The notes beneath the pieces are model-generated. The model did no database searches. It was not told where the DNA came from and saw only the letters and a program-made list of their open reading frames with translations. From Streptomyces hundungensis (lineage in GTDB: Bacteria > Actinomycetota > Actinomycetes > Streptomycetales > Streptomycetaceae): DNA of 64,000 bases. The position numbers were made by a program, and so were the translations under genes. Within the stretch, counting starts at the first letter, position 1. The number at the start of each line of letters is the position of its first letter. This document shows positions 40,233 through 47,944 of this stretch, piece by piece. The DNA is taken from the NCBI RefSeq assembly GCF_003627815.1, contig NZ_CP032698.1, forward strand, positions 5,828,001-5,892,000, in the 5' to 3' direction.

Positions 40233-41480
40233 ATGGCACCTCCCGGCCCGCTGCGGCGCGCATACGACTGGACCGCGGCCCACACACCGTGGTCGGCGTG
40301 GGCCTGGCGCAACACCGCCCTCGTAGCGGCGTCCATACCCGTGGCGATCCCCGCCGTGCTCGCCATCGCCTACACGACCTCCGCACCCGGACACCTCTTC
40401 AAAACACTCGGCTTCGTCCTGCTGCTGTGCCCCCTGCTCACCCCCCTGCAACGCGGCCGCTTCTGGGCCCTGACCGGCGTGGACATCCCGAAAATCCAGT
40501 GGCCCCACCCCTGGTACCACCCCCACGGACTCCTCCCCAGGCTGCGCGCCGAGTCGACGTGGCGCCAGTACGGATACCACCTGCTCGTCTCCCCGCTCAC
40601 CGCACTCGGCGGCGCCCTCGTCGCCCTCGGCTGGGCCACCGGAGCCGCCTTCGCCCTCGTCCTGTCCTGGGCGTGGGCCCTGCCCCTCAGACTCCGGCCC
40701 ACCGGCTGGACCCAGGACTACGTCGCCTTCACCGTCCTCGGCGTCCTGCTCCTGATCGCCACGCCCTGGCTCGCCGCCCTCATCGCCCGGCTCGACACCC
40801 ACGCGGCGACCATCCTGCTCGGCCCCAACCGGGCCAGAGAACTCGAACGCCGCGTCGAGGACCTCGCCGAAAGCCGCGCCGACATCCTCGACGCCGCCGA
40901 CCTGGAACGCCGCCGCATCGAACGGGACCTGCACGACGGAGCCCAACAGCGCCTCGTCTCCCTCGCCATGAACCTCGGCATCGCCCGCGCCACCCTCACC
41001 GACCTGCCCCCCGAGGCCCGCGCCGTCATCGACGAAGCCCACCGCGAAGCCAAGGAAGCCATCGAGGAACTCAGCAACCTCGTACGGGGCCTGCACCCGG
41101 CCGTCCTGGAGGACCGCGGCCTCGACGCCGCGATCTCCGGCATCGCGGCCCGCGCCACCTTCCCCGTCGAACTCACCGTGGACATGCCCGAACGCCCCAC
41201 CCCCACGGTCGAGGCCGTCGCCTACTTCGTCGTCTCCGAAACCCTCGCCAACGTCGCCAAACACGCCCAGGCCACCCGCTGTTCCGTCCAGGTCCGCCGC
41301 CGCGCCCAGCTCCTGACCATCATCGTCAGCGACAACGGCATCGGCGGCGCCGACCCGGCGGGCGGCACCGGACTGCTCGGCCTGCGCAAGCGCGTAGGGT
41401 CGGTCGACGGAACCATCAGGATCAACAGCCCCCACGGGGGCCCCACCCTCATCACTGTGGAGTTGCCGTGCGGGCTGTGA
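40233..41480 (+). CDS. Sensor histidine kinase with multi-pass sensor domain
   Basis: The 415-aa product has about four membrane segments in the first 190 residues (two hairpins around a loop with IQWPHPWYHPHG), like the putative sensor domain of actinobacterial kinases. A coiled segment (RARELERRVEDLAESRADILDAADLE) leads to the HisKA_3 motif RRIERDLHDGAQQRL. The N-box (VVSETLANVAKHA) and G-box (DNGIGGADPAGGTGLLGLRKRV) follow. The ATG at 40233 is preferred, but the GTG at 40227 is possible; neither has a visible ribosome-binding site. The response regulator overlaps by 13 bp. Confidence 0.9.
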   Translation: MAPPGPLRRAYDWTAAHTPWSAWAWRNTALVAASIPVAIPAVLAIAYTTSAPGHLFKTLGFVLLLCPLLTPLQRGRFWALTGVDIPKIQWPHPWYHPHGLLPRLRAESTWRQYGYHLLVSPLTALGGALVALGWATGAAFALVLSWAWALPLRLRPTGWTQDYVAFTVLGVLLLIATPWLAALIARLDTHAATILLGPNRARELERRVEDLAESRADILDAADLERRRIERDLHDGAQQRLVSLAMNLGIARATLTDLPPEARAVIDEAHREAKEAIEELSNLVRGLHPAVLEDRGLDAAISGIAARATFPVELTVDMPERPTPTVEAVAYFVVSETLANVAKHAQATRCSVQVRRRAQLLTIIVSDNGIGGADPAGGTGLLGLRKRVGSVDGTIRINSPHGGPTLITVELPCGL

Positions 41481-42124
41481 TCGCCGAGGATTCGGTGCTG
41501 TTGCGCATAGGCCTCGTCAAGGTCCTGGAAATGGCCGGATTCGACGTCGCCGCCGAGGCCGGGGACGCCGACAGCCTCCTTAAGGCCGTCGAGGACCACC
41601 GGCCCACCCTCGCCCTCGTCGACGTACGGATGCCGCCCGGCTTCACCGACGAAGGCGTCCGCGCCGCCCTGATGATCCGTCAACAATGGCCCGACACGGC
41701 CGTGTTGCTGCTCTCCCAGTACGTCGAGGAGCGGTACGCGGCCGATCTGCTTGCCACCCAGACCGGCGGCATCGGCTACCTCCTCAAGCAACGCGTCGCC
41801 GACGTCGAGGAGTTCATCGACGCCCTCAAACGCGTCGCGTCCGGCGGCACCGCGCTCGACCCGCAGGTCGTCGCGCAACTCCTGCTCCGGCGCGGCGGCG
41901 GCCCCGACCCGCTCGAACGGCTCACCCCCCGCGAACGCGAAGTCCTCGCGCTGATGGCGGAAGGCCGCTCCAACGCCGGAATCGCCGCCGAACTCGTCGT
42001 CAGCGAAAGCGCGGTGGCCAAACACATCAACAACATCTTCGCCAAGCTCGACCTGCCCGTCGCCGACGGCGACCACCGCCGCGTCCTCGCCGTCCTGCGC
42101 TTCCTGGACGGCGGACCGGCATGA
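41468..42124 (+). CDS. NarL/LuxR-type response regulator
   Basis: The 218-aa receiver (about 1-125) has phospho-Asp in LALVDVRMPPGF, an early acidic pair (AED) and Lys in GYLLKQRV. The DNA-binding domain (about 145-210) reads LTPREREVLALMAEGRSNAGIA, SESAVAKHINNIF. It starts at GTG 41468, overlapping the kinase by 13 bp, and its stop overlaps the next ATG. It probably controls this operon in response to the envelope or membrane signal sensed by the kinase. Confidence 0.93.
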   Translation: MRAVIAEDSVLLRIGLVKVLEMAGFDVAAEAGDADSLLKAVEDHRPTLALVDVRMPPGFTDEGVRAALMIRQQWPDTAVLLLSQYVEERYAADLLATQTGGIGYLLKQRVADVEEFIDALKRVASGGTALDPQVVAQLLLRRGGGPDPLERLTPREREVLALMAEGRSNAGIAAELVVSESAVAKHINNIFAKLDLPVADGDHRRVLAVLRFLDGGPA

Positions 42125-43008
42125 GCACCACCGAGCAGCGCGGAACACCCCGCCGCGGCACGACCCCGTCGTCGTCGGCCGGTGCGGCACAGGCCGGGCG
42201 CCCGCCGGCCCCGGGCACCCGCACCCGCCACCGCACCGCCTGGATCATCGTCGCTTTCATCGGCGCCCTGCTCGTCGTGGTGCCGTGCGCCTACTGGACG
42301 ACGGCCGACGCCGTCAGCGAGAGCGCCGCCTACCAGAGCCCCGACAACGGCCGGGCCCACCCCGTCTCCGCCGTCGCCGTGGACGCCGGGTCCGCCCGGA
42401 TCACCATCACGACCGGCGCCCGCGACCGCGTCACCATGAACGGCAAACTGACCTGGTCGCGGAAACGGCCCGAGGTCGAACGCACCTGGGAGGGCGACAC
42501 CCTCACGGTGCGCACCCGGTGCGTCGGCTTCGTGGACCGGTACGTCCAGAACTGCCAGGTCGAACTCGACCTGGCCATCCCCGCGGGGACCCGCCTGAAG
42601 GTACGCAGCGGCTCGGGCGAGGTCACCCTCCGCGAACTGAGCGGGCCGGTCGACGTCGAGAGCGGCTCCGGACCCGTCAAGCTGACCGGGCTCACCGGCA
42701 CGGTCCGGGCCAAGGCCGGCTCCGGCGAAATCCGGGCCTCCCGACTCGCCTCGCCGAACGTCACGTTGACCACCGGATCGGGCGCTATGAGCATCGCCTT
42801 CTCGGCCCCGCCCCGACAGGTGACGGCCCGGGCCGGATCGGGCTCCGTCACGGTCACCGTGCCCGAAGGCACCCGCTACCGGGTGGGCGGACGCTCGGGA
42901 TCGGGCAGCCGCACCATCCAGGACGAACTCATCGACACCGCCTCCGACCGCTCCCTGGACATCACCACCGGCTCCGGCTCGGCAAGCATCGGCCACCCCG
43001 GCTTCTGA
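42121..43008 (+). CDS. DUF4097-type adhesin-like membrane-anchored protein
   Basis: The 295-aa product has one N-terminal membrane segment (WIIVAFIGALLVVVPCAYW, about 41-59) and an extracellular beta-solenoid. In it, short strands repeat with an SGSG spacing (VRSGSGEVTLRELSGPVDV, GSGPVKLTG, AGSGEIRAS, TGSGAMSIA, AGSGSVTV). This is the DUF4097/DUF2807 pattern. Such proteins are often encoded next to envelope-stress two-component systems. The ATG overlaps the response regulator stop (4 bp). It is the last gene of the kinase-regulator operon and a stem-loop follows at 43026. Confidence 0.85.
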   Translation: MSTTEQRGTPRRGTTPSSSAGAAQAGRPPAPGTRTRHRTAWIIVAFIGALLVVVPCAYWTTADAVSESAAYQSPDNGRAHPVSAVAVDAGSARITITTGARDRVTMNGKLTWSRKRPEVERTWEGDTLTVRTRCVGFVDRYVQNCQVELDLAIPAGTRLKVRSGSGEVTLRELSGPVDVESGSGPVKLTGLTGTVRAKAGSGEIRASRLASPNVTLTTGSGAMSIAFSAPPRQVTARAGSGSVTVTVPEGTRYRVGGRSGSGSRTIQDELIDTASDRSLDITTGSGSASIGHPGF

Positions 43009-43025
43009 GGCGGATCTCCGCCCCG

Positions 43026-43045
43026 GCGGGGTGTCAGCACCCCGC
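43026..43045 (+). terminator. Hairpin after the DUF4097 gene
   Basis: GCGGGGTG (43026-43033) pairs with CACCCCGC (43038-43045) around a TCAG loop. It is followed by GC-rich, T-poor sequence, so this is a hairpin-only terminator candidate. The rest of 43046-43262 has only GC-rich repeats and no gene. Confidence 0.5.
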
Positions 43046-43262
43046 CCCTCCACACGGCGGGCGCCGGCGGCCCGGGCTTGCTGCCCGGCGGACGGCGCCG
43101 GCACCCCGGGCCTGCGGCCCAGCGGACGGCGCTGGCACCCCCCGCCCCTCGCCCCGGCGGGGCACGCCAACACCGCCGGCTCAAGCCTCGCCAGCCGCCC
43201 CGGCTGCAACCCGGCCGACGGCGTCGACCCTCCCCGCCCTCAACCCGCCCCCCGCCGCACCC

Positions 43263-43856
43263 CTAACGCTTCAGTCCGTTCAGCAACAGGTCCGCCACCG
43301 CGCCGAAATCGTCCCGGATGGACGGGCGCGACCACTCGGCCGCGTACACCGGATCATGGAAACGGCCCGTCGCGTCGAACACCGCACGCGCCGCCACCGC
43401 AGGCGTGTCCGGCACCGCGAACTCGCCCCGCTCCACGCCGATGTGGATGATCGCGGTGAGCTGACCCACCAGCTCACCGATGTGCTCCTCCACGACCCGG
43501 CTGTTCTCCCTGAGCAGCACCTCATACGTCTGGAACAACTCCGGGTCGGCGCCCGCCTTGGCCATCTTGGCCAGGAACAACTCGCTCAACCACAGCCGCA
43601 GCACGACGGCCGACTCCAGATCCCGGCGGGACGCGATGGCGCGCAGCAGATCCGTCGAACGGTTCAGCCACCGCTCCGTGACCGCCTCGCGCAACGCGGC
43701 CTTCGTACGGAAATGGCGGTAGACACTGCCATGGCTCACCCCGAGCTGGCGCGCGACATCGACGACCGTGGCCTTCGCCGGGCCGTGGCGGCGCAGCACC
43801 TCCTCGGTCGCGACGAGGATGCGCTCGGCGGTCAGCGGTTCCGTACTCATGGCCAT
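43263..43856 (-). CDS. TetR-family transcriptional regulator
   Basis: The 197-aa product has the N-terminal helix-turn-helix TVVDVARQLGVSHGSVYRHFRTKAALREAV (about residues 28-57). The C-terminal helical ligand pocket domain (about 65-190) carries an aromatic HDPVYAAEW late motif. Starts at 43856 or 43850 (MSTEP) are possible. It lies 104 bp downstream of the aldo/keto reductase on the same strand. An unusual hairpin (43888-43927) sits directly upstream and may be its control site. Confidence 0.88.
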   Translation of the reverse strand: MAMSTEPLTAERILVATEEVLRRHGPAKATVVDVARQLGVSHGSVYRHFRTKAALREAVTERWLNRSTDLLRAIASRRDLESAVVLRLWLSELFLAKMAKAGADPELFQTYEVLLRENSRVVEEHIGELVGQLTAIIHIGVERGEFAVPDTPAVAARAVFDATGRFHDPVYAAEWSRPSIRDDFGAVADLLLNGLKR

Positions 43857-43887
43857 GACGTTACCTGCCGCTCAGAACGGCCCGCCG

Positions 43888-43927
43888 GGCCTGTGGACAA
43901 CGCCGGTGAACGGCTTGTCCACAGGCC
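43888..43927. promoter_or_regulatory. Long inverted repeat containing two DnaA-box matches
   Basis: The left arm is GGCCTGTGGACAA (43888-43900). The right arm is TTGTCCACAGGCC (43915-43927). They pair perfectly over 13 bp, and GCCG/CGGC continues the stem inside after one unpaired C, leaving GTGAA as loop. Each arm holds a perfect Streptomyces DnaA box (TTGTCCACA): 43892-43900 on the minus strand and 43915-43923 on the plus strand. It lies between the reductase stop and the TetR start. Confidence 0.75.
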
Positions 43928-43960
43928 ACCCGCCCGGGCGGAACACCGCGCTCGAAGAGG

Positions 43961-44977
43961 TCACCGCTCGCTGTCGAGGTGGGCCATCTGCGCCTGCGGA
44001 TAGCGGTCGCCCGCGGCCGCGCCGGCCGGAACCGCCGCCTCGATCGCGGCGAGGTCGGCCGCGCCGAGCTCCACCTCCAGCGCGCCGAGCGCCTCGGCCA
44101 GCCGGTCCCGGCGTCGCGCGCCGACCAGCGGCACGATGGCCGCGTGATGGCGGGGCCCCTGCGCGAGCACCCATGCGATGGCGGTCTGCGCCACCGTGAC
44201 GCCCTTCTGCTCGGCGACCTTGCGCAGCGCCTCCACGAGGTCCAGGTTGTGCTGGAGGTTCTCGCCCTGGAAGCGCGGGCTCATCCCGCGGAAGTCGCCC
44301 GCCGTCAACTGCCTCTCGCGCGAGAAGTGCCCGCTGATGAGACCGCGCGAGAGCACCCCGTACGCGGTGACGCCGATGCCCAGCTCGCTCGCGGTCGGCA
44401 GGATCTCGTCCTCGATGCCGCGCGAGATCAGCGAGTACTCGATCTGCACATCGCAGATGGGTGCCACGGCGGCCGCCCGGCGCAGCGTGGCCGCCCCCAC
44501 CTCGGAGAGGCCGATGTGCCGTACGTGACCGGCCTGGACCAGTTCGGCGATGGCGCCGACGGTCTCCTCGATGGGCACGTCGGGGTCGATCCGGGCGATC
44601 CGGTACACGTCGATGTGGTCGACGCCGAGGCGCTGGAGCGAGTAGGCGGCGAAGTTCTTGACCGCGGCGGGCCGCCCGTCGTACCCGGACCAGCCGCCGT
44701 CCGGGTCGCGCAGCGCGCCGAACTTCACGCTGGTGAGCGCCTGTTCCCGGGCCGCGGCGGGGGCGGAGCGCAGCGCCTCGCCGATCAGCATCTCGTTGTG
44801 GCCCATGGCGTAGAAGTCGCCGGTGTCCAGCAAGGTCACGCCGGCGTCGAGCGCGGCATGGATGGTGGCGATCGACTCGCCCCGGTCGGCTTCTCCGTAC
44901 AGCGCGGACATGCCCATGCAGCCGAGGCCGAGTGCGGAGGTCACGGGTCCGGAGGTGCCGAGGGTGAGGGTGCGCAT
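43961..44977 (-). CDS. Aldo/keto reductase family protein
   Basis: The 338-aa (alpha/beta)8 barrel has the NADP-binding end LVGARRRDRLAEAL. Catalytic Asp51 and Tyr56 (LLDTGDFYAMG) and Lys85 (TSVKFG) are present. The fourth tetrad residue, normally His in YYQHRVDP, is replaced by Ala (VYRIARIDPDVPIEETVGA). I recall this replacement in a subgroup of actinobacterial members, so activity may persist with altered chemistry. ATG 44977 has AAGGAG close upstream. It is probably co-transcribed with, or next to, the TetR gene downstream, and a 30-bp palindrome lies 70 bp upstream. Confidence 0.87.
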   Translation of the reverse strand: MRTLTLGTSGPVTSALGLGCMGMSALYGEADRGESIATIHAALDAGVTLLDTGDFYAMGHNEMLIGEALRSAPAAAREQALTSVKFGALRDPDGGWSGYDGRPAAVKNFAAYSLQRLGVDHIDVYRIARIDPDVPIEETVGAIAELVQAGHVRHIGLSEVGAATLRRAAAVAPICDVQIEYSLISRGIEDEILPTASELGIGVTAYGVLSRGLISGHFSRERQLTAGDFRGMSPRFQGENLQHNLDLVEALRKVAEQKGVTVAQTAIAWVLAQGPRHHAAIVPLVGARRRDRLAEALGALEVELGAADLAAIEAAVPAGAAAGDRYPQAQMAHLDSER

Positions 44978-45046
44978 GGGGGCTCCTTGGGGGGTGGGGT
45001 GGGGGAGGAGGTGGTTGGAGAAGGTGGTTCCTCCACCATGGCATGA

Positions 45047-45076
45047 CAGATGACAGATTTCAATATCTGTCATCTG
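45047..45076. promoter_or_regulatory. Operator-like perfect palindrome upstream of aldo/keto reductase
   Basis: CAGATGACAGAT (45047-45058), a 6-nt spacer TTCAAT, and ATCTGTCATCTG (45065-45076) form a perfect 12+12 inverted repeat. The left half is itself a repeat of GACAGAT. It is AT-richer than its surroundings and lies 70 bp upstream of the reductase ATG and 141 bp upstream of the divergent small gene. This is typical of a dimeric repressor site (TetR or MarR type). Confidence 0.7.
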
Positions 45077-45217
45077 ATGCCTGCCCTTCGCTCACCTGCC
45101 ACCCGCCATCCCCGGCCCCCATGACCGGTGACCGATACGCCGCCACAAACACCCGCCACAAACCCCCGCCACAAAACTGGTACGCCCCACCCCCTCGCGC
45201 CGGGTACCGTCGCCCTC

Positions 45218-45406
45218 ATGGCTAAGAGTCGTAACAACCTGCTCGGTGTCGGTGGACAGCGCACAAAGGTGTCCCGCAATGGAGACCAGGGCTCGGTCCA
45301 GGGGAGTGCGGCCGACCGCAAGGCCGCCGTGGACAAGAAGGAGGAGCTGCTGCGCAAGATGCGTGAGCGCGCCAACCCCGTGGTGACGGAGTCGAGCGAG
45401 AGCTGA
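45218..45406 (+). CDS. Small basic protein, 62 aa, DUF6243-like
   Basis: The product reads MAKSRNNLLGVGGQRTKVSR... and ends KKEELLRKMRERANPVV. It has a basic, unstructured N-terminal half and a charged helix at about residues 33-53. It matches my memory of the short actinobacterial DUF6243 family; the function is unknown. The ATG at 45218 is the natural start because the upstream codons are low-complexity. A perfect hairpin terminator follows. Confidence 0.7.
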   Translation: MAKSRNNLLGVGGQRTKVSRNGDQGSVQGSAADRKAAVDKKEELLRKMRERANPVVTESSES

Positions 45407-45435
45407 CCCGGAGCGTCCGGCGAAGCCGGGACGCG

Positions 45436-45486
45436 CGACGGCGAAGGGCCCGGAACGTGACAGACGTTCCGGGCCCTTCGCCGTCG
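45436..45486. terminator. Perfect 23-bp bidirectional hairpin
   Basis: The left arm 45436-45458 starts CGACGGCGAAGGGCCC and the right arm ends at 45486. They pair without mismatch around a GACAG loop. It separates the small gene (plus) from the convergent MFS gene (minus) whose stop is at 45500. Confidence 0.85.
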
Positions 45487-45499
45487 GGGCGCACCCGCG

Positions 45500-46957
45500 T
45501 CACCGCATGACGCGCGGCAGTCGCAGGCTCAGCAGCGCCGTCACCACGATCAGGGCGAGCTGGACGAGCAGCGTCACCACGAGCGCGTCACGCATGCCGA
45601 GGGAGGGGCCCAGCGCCAGGAACAGCGTGCCGAGGGTGGCGATGCCGAGGGCGAGCGCGGACTGCTGGGTGGTGACCACCACACCGCCGCCCACTCCGGC
45701 CCGGTCGGCCGGCATGTCGGAGAGCATCAGGCGGATGAGGACCGGGAGTTGGAGACCCTGGCCGAGGCCGGCGATCGCCACGCCCGGGGCGAGTTCGACG
45801 ACGGTCAGGCCCGACCAGCCCTGCCACACGGTCAGTGTGAGCAGCGCGATGCCCACGGCCTGGATCACTCCGCCCGCCGTCACCACCCGGGTGCCGAACC
45901 GGCCGATGAGCCGGGGCCCGGCGAGCGATGCGGCGAAGAAGGCGAGCGCCATCGGCACCAGGGCGAGGCCGGCCGCGACCGGCCCCATCCGCAGGCCCTG
46001 CTGGAGGACTACGGCGACCACGAACATGAAGCCGCTGAAGCCGATCGAGAACGGCACCACCATCACCAGACCGCGCCGCAGCGAGGGCAGGTCGAGCAGG
46101 CTCGGCGGCACGAGCGGGGTCCGCCCGAGCCGGTCCGCGCGCCGCTCCACGAAGCAGAACGCGAGGGCCGCGAACGGGAAGACGCCGAGCGAGAGCCATG
46201 TCCACAGCGGCCAGCCCGCGGCCCGGCCCTCGGTCAGCGGAAGCAGCAGCGAGACCAGCGAGAGCGCCAGGAGCAGGGTGCCCGCCACGTCGACGGTGGC
46301 CGGGCGCTCCGAGCGGGTCTCGGGCACCGAACGCGTCGCGAGGAACAGCCCGACGACGGCGACCGGCACGTTCACCAGGAACACCGAGCGCCAGCCGGAC
46401 CCGAACACGTCCGCCGCGACCAGGACGCCACCGAGGATCTGCCCGGCGACCATCGACAGGCCCGCCGTGGCCCCGTACAGGCTCATGGCCTTGGCGCGGC
46501 GCGGGCCCTGGGTGGTGGCCTGGATGGTGGCCAGGACCTGCGGCAGCATCAGCGCGGCCGCCGCGCCCTGGGCGACCCGCGCGCCGACCAGGGTCCAGGC
46601 GGTGGGGGCGAGGCCGCAGGCCAGCGAGGTGAGGCCGAAGGCCGCCATGCCGATCAGGAAGAGCCTGCGCCGCCCGGCCATGTCGCCGAGGCGTCCGCCG
46701 ACCACGAGCAGCACGGCGTAGGCGACGCCGTATCCGGCGACCACGAGTTCCAGCAGGGCCGGGCCGGCCGCGAGGTCGCTGTCCATGGCCGGGAGGGCCA
46801 CATTGACGATGAAGAAGTCGATCAGGGGAAGGGCCGCGCCGAGCAGCACCGTGAACAGACCGAGCGGCCCGATGACCGCCCCGGCGTGGGTGACCGGGGC
46901 AGCGGGGGAGGAAGAGGGGGAGGGGCGGGAGGTTGTCCGTACCGTTGTTTCACTCAC
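45500..46957 (-). CDS. MFS exporter, DHA2-like, about 14 segments
   Basis: The 485-aa product has a Ser/Pro-rich N-terminus. IDFFIVNVALPAMDSDL follows segment 1 (DHA2 motif), GGRLGDMAGRRRLFLIG is motif A, and GSGWRSVFLVNVPVAV lies near segment 6. It is a likely drug/proton antiporter of unknown substrate. The GTG at 46957 has GAAGG about 8 nt upstream. It is divergent from the XRE/MmyB regulator at 47069; CTGGTACCAG sites lie between them. Confidence 0.87.
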   Translation of the reverse strand: MSETTVRTTSRPSPSSSPAAPVTHAGAVIGPLGLFTVLLGAALPLIDFFIVNVALPAMDSDLAAGPALLELVVAGYGVAYAVLLVVGGRLGDMAGRRRLFLIGMAAFGLTSLACGLAPTAWTLVGARVAQGAAAALMLPQVLATIQATTQGPRRAKAMSLYGATAGLSMVAGQILGGVLVAADVFGSGWRSVFLVNVPVAVVGLFLATRSVPETRSERPATVDVAGTLLLALSLVSLLLPLTEGRAAGWPLWTWLSLGVFPFAALAFCFVERRADRLGRTPLVPPSLLDLPSLRRGLVMVVPFSIGFSGFMFVVAVVLQQGLRMGPVAAGLALVPMALAFFAASLAGPRLIGRFGTRVVTAGGVIQAVGIALLTLTVWQGWSGLTVVELAPGVAIAGLGQGLQLPVLIRLMLSDMPADRAGVGGGVVVTTQQSALALGIATLGTLFLALGPSLGMRDALVVTLLVQLALIVVTALLSLRLPRVMR

Positions 46958-46984
46958 ACAGACGACCTTCCTCCCCTTCTGAGC

Positions 46985-47016
46985 CTGGTACCAGAGTCTC
47001 CTTATCCTGGTACAAG
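46985..47016. promoter_or_regulatory. Paired CTGGTAC operator-like sites of XRE/MFS pair
   Basis: A perfect palindrome CTGGTACCAG (46985-46994) is followed 22 bp further (start to start) by an imperfect copy CTGGTACAAG (47007-47016), two helical turns apart. It lies 28 bp upstream of the MFS GTG and 53 bp from the regulator ATG. The CTGGT/ACCAG arms also occur in the palindrome at 13331-13349. Confidence 0.65.
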
Positions 47017-47068
47017 CACTACCCGGCAACCCGCTGACAACGGCGGGCGGGTGCGGCACCCTAAGATC

Positions 47069-47944
47069 ATGAGCACTGTGGCCCCCGCAAGCGATGTCCG
47101 CCGCCATGAGCTGGCCGAATTCCTGCGCAGCCGCCGCGAACGCATCACCCCCGAGCAGGTCGGCCTGCCCCCCGGCCGGCGCCGGCGCACCCCGGGGCTG
47201 CGCCGCGAGGAGGTCGCGCAGCTCTCCGCCGTCGGCGTCACCTGGTACACCTGGCTGGAGCAGGCCCGTGACATCCAGGTCTCCCCGCAGGTCCTGGACG
47301 CCCTCGCGCGGGCCCTGCTGCTCGACCCCAGCGAGCGCAGCCATCTGTTCGCGCTGGCCGGCGCGCTGGACCCGGCGCCCAACGCGGCGTGCCCGAGCGT
47401 GACGCCGGCGCTGCGCGCGATGCTGGACCAGCTCGGCCCGATCCCGGCCTGCGTCCAGAACAGCCGGTACGACATCCTCGCGTACAACTCCACCTACGGG
47501 CGGCTGCTGTGCGACCTCGACACGCTCGCGCCCGAGGACCGCAACTGCCTGTGGCTGACCTTCACCGACCCCGACTGGCGGGCGTCGGTGGTGGATCTCG
47601 CCGAGATGAACCGGGTGATGGCCGCCAAGTTCCGCGCCTCGATGGCCGAGCACCTGACCGAGCCGGCGTGGAAGGCGCTCCTCGCGCGCCTTGAGGGGGC
47701 TTCGGCGGAGTTCCGCGAGGTGTGGGCCCGGCACGAGGTGGTCGGCCAGGGCGGCAAGACGAAGTATCTGCGCAACGCCCACGTCGGGCTGTTGTGCGTC
47801 GAGCACACCAATCTGTGGCTCGGCCCCTCCGCGGGTCCGCGCCTGGTGATGTACGTGCCCTCGGACGACGAGACCCGCGAGCGCCTGGAGCGGTTGCGGG
47901 CGCTCGCGGAGTCCGATCAGGCGTTGGCGTCGGCCGGGGTCTGA
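47069..47944 (+). CDS. XRE-family regulator with MmyB-like ligand-binding domain
   Basis: The 291-aa product is a paralogue of the protein at 13373. It has SRRERITPEQVGLP, RRRTPGLRREEVAQLSAV, WYTWLEQARDIQVSPQVL, and the same MmyB-like domain (about 105-285). The ATG at 47069 is used. It is divergent from one MFS exporter, and its 3' end overlaps a second, convergent exporter by 28 bp. It probably represses one or both exporters through the CTGGTACCAG sites upstream. Confidence 0.9.
   Translation: MSTVAPASDVRRHELAEFLRSRRERITPEQVGLPPGRRRRTPGLRREEVAQLSAVGVTWYTWLEQARDIQVSPQVLDALARALLLDPSERSHLFALAGALDPAPNAACPSVTPALRAMLDQLGPIPACVQNSRYDILAYNSTYGRLLCDLDTLAPEDRNCLWLTFTDPDWRASVVDLAEMNRVMAAKFRASMAEHLTEPAWKALLARLEGASAEFREVWARHEVVGQGGKTKYLRNAHVGLLCVEHTNLWLGPSAGPRLVMYVPSDDETRERLERLRALAESDQALASAGV

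Noticed and set aside
43888..43927. Replication origin at the paired DnaA boxes
   Set aside because: Only two boxes, no cluster and no dnaA/dnaN neighbours. oriC in Streptomyces has many boxes between those genes.
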